Positions 58,546 to 64,000 of a stretch of DNA of 64,000 nucleotides are shown here, piece after piece. A program made the translations under genes and the position numbers. The stretch lies in NCBI RefSeq assembly GCF_017896165.1, contig NZ_JAFCNB010000005.1:248001-312000 (forward strand). The letters run 5' to 3'. The stretch's first letter is position 1, and every line of letters begins with the position of its first letter. This DNA is from Microbispora oryzae (GTDB taxonomy: Bacteria > Actinomycetota > Actinomycetes > Streptosporangiales > Streptosporangiaceae). The notes beneath the pieces were generated by a model, which ran no database searches, was not told where the DNA came from, and saw nothing but the letters and a program-made list of their open reading frames with translations.

Positions 58546-59229
58546 TCAAGCGCGCAGCTCGTGGACGACGTCGATGACCTCCCTCGCGATCCCCCGGATG
58601 CCGGGCAGGTGCGACAGCCCCACCAGCCGGTCGACCAACGGGACCACCCGGTCGATCAGCCGGTACGTCCGGGCGCACCCGGGCGAGGTGTCGTGCACCC
58701 AGAACAGCACGATCCCCATCCACAGCAGCCAGAGCAGCTCGGGCAGCTCGGCCCGCAACTCGTCGTCGATGCGGTCGGCGGAGCCGTTCACGACCTGCCG
58801 ATAGAGCGCGATGGCCGACTCACGCGCGGGGGCGGTGTCGGCGCTGAACGGGCTGAGCGGATTTCCCGGCTCGGCCGCGTGCTTGAAGAACTTCGCGGCG
58901 AACCCGTGGTAGGGCTCGGAGATCCGCACCCAGGCGCGCAGCACACCCCCGAGCCGTCCGGCGAACGACCGCTCGGCGGCGAGCACCTCACGGCAGGCCG
59001 CCTCATGGGCGGCGTTCGCCCGGTCGTAGTAGGCCTGAAGCAGTTGCTCCTTGCTGCCGAAGTAGTAATAGGCGTTGCCCACGGACACTCCGGCCTCCGC
59101 GGCGATCGCCCGCATCGTGGTCGCCTCGTACCCGCGCTCCATGAACAGCCGGAGGGCCGTCTCGACGATGATCTCCCGTGTCTTCTCGGCCACGCCGTCA
59201 CTGTACGTGGAGTCCAGCCGGATGGTCAT
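58546..59229 (-). CDS. TetR-family regulator
   Basis: A 227-residue regulator from ATG 59227-59229 (MTIRLDSTYSDGVAEKTREIIVETALRLF). HTH: ETALRLFMERGYEATTMRAIAAEAGVSVGNAYYYFGSKEQLLQAYYDRANAAHEAA, a standard TetR_N domain. The C-terminal domain (about 85-225) has RISEPYHGFAAKFFKHAAEPGNPLSPFSADTAPARESAIALYRQVV and PELLWLLWMGIVLFWVHDTSPGCARTYRLIDRVVPLVDRL, consistent with a helical ligand pocket. Divergent from the M15-like peptidase gene 141 bp away; no dyad operator was recognised in the gap. Confidence 0.9.
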   Translation of the reverse strand: MTIRLDSTYSDGVAEKTREIIVETALRLFMERGYEATTMRAIAAEAGVSVGNAYYYFGSKEQLLQAYYDRANAAHEAACREVLAAERSFAGRLGGVLRAWVRISEPYHGFAAKFFKHAAEPGNPLSPFSADTAPARESAIALYRQVVNGSADRIDDELRAELPELLWLLWMGIVLFWVHDTSPGCARTYRLIDRVVPLVDRLVGLSHLPGIRGIAREVIDVVHELRA

Positions 59230-59370
59230 GGACCGTCCACCGTGCCGACAGCCCTTCGCAAAACCCCGCGTGGGGGGTGTGCCCGTGTCCGCCCGTCGTG
59301 AGTGGATCTGTCTGGCGCGCTCCCCCGCCGTAACCCCTCGGCCCCAGTAGTCGAGCAATCGGGATACACA

Positions 59371-60288
59371 GTGCACGTCCGCCCTTCACGGCGGGGAGTG
59401 GCCGGGGTGAGCGCGGCCGTCCTGATCTCCCTGCCCACGCAGATCGACCGGCCCGGCGCGCAGGCGCGGGACGTCCCGGCCCCCCGGACCTCGCCGGTCG
59501 CCGCCCAGATCGTCGTACAGGCCGCCGGACACGCGGCCGGACAGATCACCGGGCCGATCACCGGACAGGCCGGGACCGCAGGGCAGACGGCCGCCCAGGC
59601 ACCCACCCAGGCAGGCGCTCAGGCGGATACGCGGACGGAGGTCCGGTCGGGCGCGGTCCCGGCGGTGGTGAACGCGCCCGTGGTGAACGCGCCCGGGGCG
59701 GACGCCGCCGTGACGGACGCTGCCGTGACGGGGGCGTCAGCGGCAGGTGCGGCGGCGGGTGTGGCGGCGGCGGGTGTGGCGGCGGCGGGTGTGGCCGGGG
59801 TGCCGCGGGCCCTGGAGGGCGCGGTGGCGGCCACGCTCGCCGCGAAGGCCGGCAAATGGGATGTCGCCGCGTCGTCGCGCCGCGTGCGCCAGACGGACGC
59901 CCTGCGGCTGTTCCTCGGCGCGGGGCTGCGCGTCAAGTCGAGCGGCCACTGCTCCGACCGGCGGCGGCCCCGCTGCACGTCGCTCGACACCGTCAGGTAC
60001 GGCACGCTGCTGCGCATGATCGCGCTGAAACGGGCCTGCCGCTGCCCCGTCACGGTGACCGGGGGGACCGAGGTGGGCCATTCCAAGGGCGCGCGGAGTC
60101 ACGGCAACGGGTTCAAGATCGACGTTGCCCACAACAAGTGCCTCGACGCATACGTCAAACGCACGTTCCCCAAGTGGAAGACCCGCGGCGACGGGGCGGC
60201 GCTCTACCGGGACACACGGGTGCCCGCGGGCGCGGGCCCGACGGTCTACGCCGACGAGCCCACCCACTGGGACATCCTGTTCGGCTGA
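59371..60288 (+). CDS. Secreted M15-like peptidase with Ala-rich repeat linker
   Basis: About 305 residues from GTG 59371 (VHVRPSRRGVAGVSAAVLISLP), which gives a plausible export signal. A long Ala/Gly/Thr/Val linker (about 25-150) contains three copies of AAGVA/AAAGV encoded by a 15-bp unit near 59752-59796. The C-terminal domain (about 165-305) has VKSSGHCSDRRRPRCTSLDTVRYGTLLRMIALKRACRCPVTVTGGTEVGHSKGARSHGNGFKIDVAHNKC and ends EPTHWDILFG. SHGNGFKID and HWD have the spacing of the metal motif SxHxxxxxxD..HxH of D-Ala-D-Ala carboxypeptidases and endolysins (M15/hedgehog fold). It probably trims peptidoglycan peptides; assignment is by motif only. A terminator hairpin follows directly. Confidence 0.75.
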   Translation: MHVRPSRRGVAGVSAAVLISLPTQIDRPGAQARDVPAPRTSPVAAQIVVQAAGHAAGQITGPITGQAGTAGQTAAQAPTQAGAQADTRTEVRSGAVPAVVNAPVVNAPGADAAVTDAAVTGASAAGAAAGVAAAGVAAAGVAGVPRALEGAVAATLAAKAGKWDVAASSRRVRQTDALRLFLGAGLRVKSSGHCSDRRRPRCTSLDTVRYGTLLRMIALKRACRCPVTVTGGTEVGHSKGARSHGNGFKIDVAHNKCLDAYVKRTFPKWKTRGDGAALYRDTRVPAGAGPTVYADEPTHWDILFG

Positions 60289-60315
60289 TCCCCTCCCCGG
60301 CGCGCGGGGAGGGGA
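60289..60315. terminator. Bidirectional hairpin between M15-like gene and asd
   Basis: A perfect 11-bp stem, TCCCCTCCCCG (60289-60299) with CGGGGAGGGGA (60305-60315), around a 5-nt loop. It begins directly at the peptidase stop and lies between convergent genes, so it can end both transcripts. Confidence 0.75.
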
Positions 60316-60348
60316 CCAGCCGGACGAGGGCTCAGGCGAACGGCGGGA

Positions 60349-61416
60349 TCAGGCGAACTCGGTGGCGACCAGCGCGGCGATCTCCGCCGTGTTGAGGGCC
60401 GCCCCCTTGCGCAGGTTGTCCCCGCAGACGAACAGGTCAAGCGTGTTCGGGAAGTCGAGCGCCTGGCGGATCCGGCCCACGTAGGTGGGGTCGGTGCCCA
60501 CGACGTCGGCCGGCGTGGGGAACACCCCGGCGGCCGGGTCGTCGAGCACCACCACGGTCGGCGCGGCGTCCAGGACGGCGCGGGCTCCCGCGACGTCCAC
60601 GTCGCGGCCGAACGTCGCGTGCACGGCGAGGGAGTGCGTGGTCACGACCGGGACGCGCACGCAGGTCGCCGACACCTTCAGATCCGGGATGCCGAGGATC
60701 TTGCGCGACTCGTTGCGGACCTTGAGCTCCTCCGACGACCAGCCGTCGTCCTTGAGCGAGCCCGCCCAGGGCACCACGTTCAGCGCCAGCGGGGCGGGGA
60801 ACGGCGAGCCGGCCAGGTCGGGCACCGCCTTGCGGACGTCACCGGCCACCGTGCCGATGGTCCGGTCGCCCGCGACGGCCGCGATCTCGTCGTACAGCCG
60901 CTCCGGGCCGATGACACCGGCCCCGGAGACCGCCTGGTACGACGCGACGACCAGCTCGCGCAGGCCGTACTCGCGGTGCAGCGCGCCCATGGCGGCCATC
61001 ATCGACAGCGTGGTGCAGTTGGGGTTCGCGATGATCCCCTTCGGCCGGTTGCGCGCCTGCTCGGGGTTGCACTCGGGCACCACCAGCGGCACGTCCGGGT
61101 CCATCCGGAAGGCGCCGGAGTTGTCCACCGCCACCGCGCCGCGTGACGCCGCGACGGGCGCCCACTCGGCCGAGACCTCGTCGGGCACGTCGAACATGGC
61201 GATGTCGACGCCGTCGAACGCCTCGGGCGACAGGGCCCGGACGGTCACGTCCTCACCCCGTACGGAGAGCACCTTCCCCGCGGAGCGCGGCGAGGCCACC
61301 AGCCGGATCTCTCCGTACGCCTCGGACAGATCCGGACGGTTGGTGAGGATGTCGAGCATGACGGTGCCGACGGCGCCGGTGGCGCCGACGACGGCCAGGG
61401 TGGGCTTGCGGCTCAT
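60349..61416 (-). CDS. asd: Aspartate-semialdehyde dehydrogenase
   Basis: A 355-residue NADPH enzyme that reduces aspartyl phosphate to aspartate semialdehyde, the branch point to lysine, diaminopimelate, methionine and threonine. NADP loop [18 protein letters not shown] at the N-terminus; the nucleophile Cys134 in [18 protein letters not shown]; substrate motifs [31 protein letters not shown] and [18 protein letters not shown]. Normal length. Its start overlaps the lysC stop by 4 bp, so the two are translated in a coupled way, the usual order in actinobacteria (ask-asd). Confidence 0.96.
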   Translation of the reverse strand: MSRKPTLAVVGATGAVGTVMLDILTNRPDLSEAYGEIRLVASPRSAGKVLSVRGEDVTVRALSPEAFDGVDIAMFDVPDEVSAEWAPVAASRGAVAVDNSGAFRMDPDVPLVVPECNPEQARNRPKGIIANPNCTTLSMMAAMGALHREYGLRELVVASYQAVSGAGVIGPERLYDEIAAVAGDRTIGTVAGDVRKAVPDLAGSPFPAPLALNVVPWAGSLKDDGWSSEELKVRNESRKILGIPDLKVSATCVRVPVVTTHSLAVHATFGRDVDVAGARAVLDAAPTVVVLDDPAAGVFPTPADVVGTDPTYVGRIRQALDFPNTLDLFVCGDNLRKGAALNTAEIAALVATEFA

Positions 61417-62687
61417 CGTCCGGTACCTCCGTAGACCACGGCCTCAACCTGCTCGGAGTCGAGATCGAAGGCGCGGTGCGCGGCGGCCACCGCGGCGTCC
61501 ACCTCGTCCTGCCCGACGACCACGGAGATGCGGATCTCCGAGGTCGAGATCATCTCGATGTTGACGCCCGCGTCGGCCAGCGCGCCGAAGAACGTCGCGG
61601 TCACGCCGGGGTGGGAACGCATCCCGGCCCCGATCAGGGAGACCTTGCCGATCTGGTCGTCGTAGAGCAACGTCTCGAACGCGACCTGGCTCTGGATCTT
61701 CTTCAGCGCGGTCATGGCCGTCTGGCTGTCGCTCGTCGGCAGCGTGAAGGAGATGTCGGTCCGTCCGGTGGTGGCTCCGGAGACGTTCTGGACGATCATG
61801 TCGATGTTGACGTCGACGTCGGCCAGCGTCCGGAAGATGGTGGCGGCCTCACCGACCTTGTCGGGCACCCCGACAACGGTGATCTTGGCTTCGCTCCGGT
61901 CGTGCGCGACCCCCGAGATGATGGGCTGCTCCACTTGCCTTCCTTCGCTGTCGGGGTCGGAGGAGACCCACGTGCCTTCCCTGGTGCTGAACGAGCTTCT
62001 GACGTGGATCGGCAGGTTGAACCTGCGGGCGTACTCCACGCAGCGCAGGTGGAGGATCTTGGCCCCGCAGGCCGCCATCTCCAGTGTCTCCTCGTAGGAG
62101 ATCCGCGGGATCTGCCGGGCGCTCGGGACGATGCGCGGGTCGGCGGTGAAGATGCCGTCCACGTCGGTGTAGATCTCGCAGACGTCGGCGCCGAGAGCGG
62201 CGGCGAGCGCGACGGCGGTGGTGTCGGAGCCGCCCCGGCCGAGCGTGGTGATGTCCTTGGTGTCCTGCGACACACCCTGGAAACCGGCCACGATCGCGAT
62301 CTGACCGTCGTCGAGCGCCTCGCGGATGCGGCCGGGCGTGACGTCGATGATGCGGGCGCGGCCGTGGCTGGAGTCGGTGATGACGCCGGCCTGCGAGCCG
62401 GTGAAGCTGCGCGCCTGATGTCCCAGGTTGGCGATGGCCATCGCGAGCAGCGCCATCGAGATCCGCTCGCCGGACGTCAGCAGCATGTCCAGCTCCCGGC
62501 CCGGCGGCAGCGGCGAGACCTGCTGCGCCAGGTCGAGCAACTCGTCGGTGGTGTCACCCATCGCGGACACGACCACCACGACGTCGTTGCCGGCTTTCTT
62601 CGTCGTCACGATCCGCTGCGCCACCCGTTTGATGCAGGCAGCGTCGGCGACGGACGAACCACCATACTTTTGGACAACGAGCGCCAC
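61413..62687 (-). CDS. lysC: Aspartate kinase (lysine/threonine-type, ACT domains)
   Basis: A 424-residue aspartokinase; GTG at 62685-62687 with GGAG six bases upstream gives the normal N-terminus [27 protein letters not shown]. Kinase core: [90 protein letters not shown]. Two ACT domains follow (about 265-424: [36 protein letters not shown] and [59 protein letters not shown]). These mediate feedback by lysine and threonine. In actinobacteria an internal start often makes a separate regulatory beta subunit; that is not decided here. First gene of the lysC-asd pair. Confidence 0.96.
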   Translation of the reverse strand: MALVVQKYGGSSVADAACIKRVAQRIVTTKKAGNDVVVVVSAMGDTTDELLDLAQQVSPLPPGRELDMLLTSGERISMALLAMAIANLGHQARSFTGSQAGVITDSSHGRARIIDVTPGRIREALDDGQIAIVAGFQGVSQDTKDITTLGRGGSDTTAVALAAALGADVCEIYTDVDGIFTADPRIVPSARQIPRISYEETLEMAACGAKILHLRCVEYARRFNLPIHVRSSFSTREGTWVSSDPDSEGRQVEQPIISGVAHDRSEAKITVVGVPDKVGEAATIFRTLADVDVNIDMIVQNVSGATTGRTDISFTLPTSDSQTAMTALKKIQSQVAFETLLYDDQIGKVSLIGAGMRSHPGVTATFFGALADAGVNIEMISTSEIRISVVVGQDEVDAAVAAAHRAFDLDSEQVEAVVYGGTGR

Positions 62688-62774
62688 TGGAATCTCCAAC
62701 GAATCAGGACGTGGAGCTCACAGTGTACTTGGGCGTCCCAAAGCCGGATCTGAGCCGACCACCATGTGGACGCC

Positions 62775-63305
62775 TCACACGACGGTGCCCTCCTCGACCA
62801 CGTCGAGCCGCGTGTGCGCGACCAGCCCGTGCAGGGCCCGCAGCGCCGCCCCCGCGTGGTTGCCCCAGGTGTTGAAGTAGGAGTACTGCCACCACCACAG
62901 CGCCTCCAGGGGCCGCCCCGCGTGGTAGTGCCGCAGACCGTGGATCAGGTCGGCCGCCACCGCCGTCAGATCGTCCGACAGCCGGTACGGCGTGACCACC
63001 GTGTCCTTGTACGGGTCGAAGACCTCGGCGTAGTCGTCCACGGGGCCGAGCCGGGTGGCGAGAGCCGTACGGAGGGGATCCACGTCGGGATCCTCGCTCA
63101 GCGCGGGCTCGAAGTTGCCCTGCAGGATCACGTCCTGCGCCGCCCCGAGTTGGGCCCCGGCGAGACTGACCTGCGCCACCTCCACCAGCAGCAGCGGCAG
63201 GATCGCGTCGCCGCCCTCGCCACCGGCCAGGCGGGTCAGGCCGTCGAGGTAGTTCTGCGCGTGCTGCGCGACGCGTGCGGCAAGGTCGTTCCACTCGTCA
63301 GACAT
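62775..63305 (-). CDS. DUF5063 domain-containing protein
   Basis: A 176-residue soluble protein from ATG 63303-63305 ([26 protein letters not shown]). It has the helical DUF5063 pattern: [108 protein letters not shown]. The function is unknown. It overlaps recR by 8 bp (ATGTCTGA), so it is translated from the recR transcript; this ybaB-recR-DUF5063 order before aspartokinase is common in actinobacteria. Confidence 0.88.
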   Translation of the reverse strand: MSDEWNDLAARVAQHAQNYLDGLTRLAGGEGGDAILPLLLVEVAQVSLAGAQLGAAQDVILQGNFEPALSEDPDVDPLRTALATRLGPVDDYAEVFDPYKDTVVTPYRLSDDLTAVAADLIHGLRHYHAGRPLEALWWWQYSYFNTWGNHAGAALRALHGLVAHTRLDVVEEGTVV

Positions 63306-63897
63306 CCAGCAGCCTCCGTCCTTCGAAAGCGCGGCCCAAGGTGACCTCGTCGGCGTACTCGAGATCACCGCCAACCGGCAGACCGCTGGCCAGTCGTGTC
63401 ACTTTCAGCCCCAGGGGCTTGACGAGCCTGGCCAGATAGGTGGCGGTCGCCTCGCCCTCGAGGTTCGGGTCGGTCGCGAGAATCAGCTCGGTGATCTGGC
63501 CGTCGGCCAGCCTGGCCATCAGCTCCCGGATCTTCAGGTCGTCCGGGCCGACACCGTCGATCGGGCTGATCGCCCCGCCGAGCACGTGGTAGCGGCCACG
63601 GAACTCACGGGTCTTCTCGATCGCCACGACGTCCTTCGACTCCTCGACGACGCAGATGACGTGCGGGTCGCGCCGCGGGTCCCGGCAGATCCGGCACTCC
63701 TCCTCGGCCGCGACGTTTCCGCAGACCCGGCAGAACCGGACCTTCTCCTTGACCTCGAGCAGGGCGTGCGCCAGCCGCTTGACGTCGGCCGGGTCGGCGG
63801 CGAGCAGGTGGAAGGCGATCCGCTGCGCGCTCTTCGGTCCGACGCCGGGCAGCGACCCCAGCTCGTCGATCAGATTCTGGACGACCCCTTCGTACAT
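63298..63897 (-). CDS. recR: Recombination protein RecR
   Basis: A 199-residue repair protein that works with RecO and RecF to load RecA at gaps. N-terminal helix-hairpin-helix [31 protein letters not shown]; zinc finger with four cysteines [19 protein letters not shown] (about 57-75); Toprim domain starting [51 protein letters not shown]; and the C-terminal [21 protein letters not shown]. Length and order are standard. ATG at 63895-63897, five bases after the ybaB stop, so the genes form one operon. Confidence 0.97.
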   Translation of the reverse strand: MYEGVVQNLIDELGSLPGVGPKSAQRIAFHLLAADPADVKRLAHALLEVKEKVRFCRVCGNVAAEEECRICRDPRRDPHVICVVEESKDVVAIEKTREFRGRYHVLGGAISPIDGVGPDDLKIRELMARLADGQITELILATDPNLEGEATATYLARLVKPLGLKVTRLASGLPVGGDLEYADEVTLGRAFEGRRLLDV

Positions 63898-63902
63898 GAC
63901 GT

Positions 63903-64000
63903 TCAGAACCCCGGCAGCTGGCCGAGGCCGCCCCCAAGTCCCTGCGCCAGCGGGCCGAGCTTCTCCTGCTGCAGCTCACCGGCCGCGCGCACGGCGTCCC
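63903..64000 (-). CDS. ybaB: YbaB/EbfC nucleoid-associated protein, C-terminal end only
   Basis: The last 31 residues are visible, [31 protein letters not shown], the characteristic C-terminus of actinobacterial YbaB/EbfC. The rest lies beyond the right edge. YbaB is a small DNA-binding protein encoded upstream of recR in most bacteria, usually behind dnaX. Confidence 0.9.
   Translation of the reverse strand, partial: DAVRAAGELQQEKLGPLAQGLGGGLGQLPGF

Noticed and set aside
1-64000. tRNA, rRNA, insertion sequences or phage genes
   Set aside because: No cloverleaf-like sequence with a GTTCGAATC-type T-loop, no transposase or integrase motifs and no structural phage proteins were seen on either strand.

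Overview
The window is a gene-dense, very high-GC stretch of actinobacterial chromosome. GTG starts, GC-rich codons, mycothiol-type (maleylpyruvate isomerase/DinB-like) proteins, F420-type oxidoreductases, a SARP/AfsR regulator and the order ybaB-recR-DUF5063-lysC-asd at the right edge point to a filamentous actinomycete, most likely of the Streptosporangiaceae type (inference from gene content; no search was run). A near-perfect ParB site (parS) at 5096-5109 and the recR/ybaB block suggest the origin-proximal part of the chromosome.

Left part (1-5 kb): the N-terminal part of a phosphoketolase, a DevR/DosR-like response regulator, a split-barrel flavin protein and a uridine-kinase-like protein. 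Two DevR-like boxes with the same core precede these genes, which looks like a small hypoxia/redox regulon. A FAD disulfide oxidoreductase and a repeat-rich secreted protein follow. From 6.6 to 13.4 kb lies a complete envelope-stress or efflux module: peptidoglycan-binding adaptor, ABC ATPase and MacB/FtsX-type permease on the minus strand, with an OmpR-type regulator, a histidine kinase and a lipoprotein on the plus strand. The kinase sensor domain and the lipoprotein share a four-cysteine architecture. The same 11-bp-phased GTCAGG repeats lie in the divergent promoter region and in front of the lipoprotein gene. This is the best candidate in the window for an undescribed system.

Middle part (13-31 kb): a 14-bp noncoding tandem repeat, a DinB-like protein, a CPBP protease and a polysaccharide deacetylase lipoprotein; a mannoside locus (manA, GH2 beta-mannosidase, family-5 substrate-binding lipoprotein, divergent LacI regulator with a palindromic operator, no permease); an LCP cell-wall ligase; a DUF222/HNH protein and a membrane protein, both swollen by in-frame tandem repeats.

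Right-middle (31-48 kb): a sulfate/thiosulfate ABC operon ending in an Rrf2 regulator, a Ser/Thr kinase-like membrane protein lacking the canonical VAIK lysine, a CooC/MinD-like ATPase behind a Zur-like box, an LLM oxidoreductase, a TetR/flavin-monooxygenase divergent pair, a LuxR-type LAL regulator, and two adjacent histidine kinases without a response regulator.

Right part (48-64 kb): a secreted protein with a His-Asp-Gly tail, an AfsR-like SARP regulator, a methyltransferase, TetR regulators, SURF1, an amidohydrolase, DUF1684 and DUF1232 proteins, an M15-like secreted peptidase, then asd-lysC, DUF5063, recR and the end of ybaB. I found no tRNA, rRNA, insertion sequence, prophage or CRISPR array.
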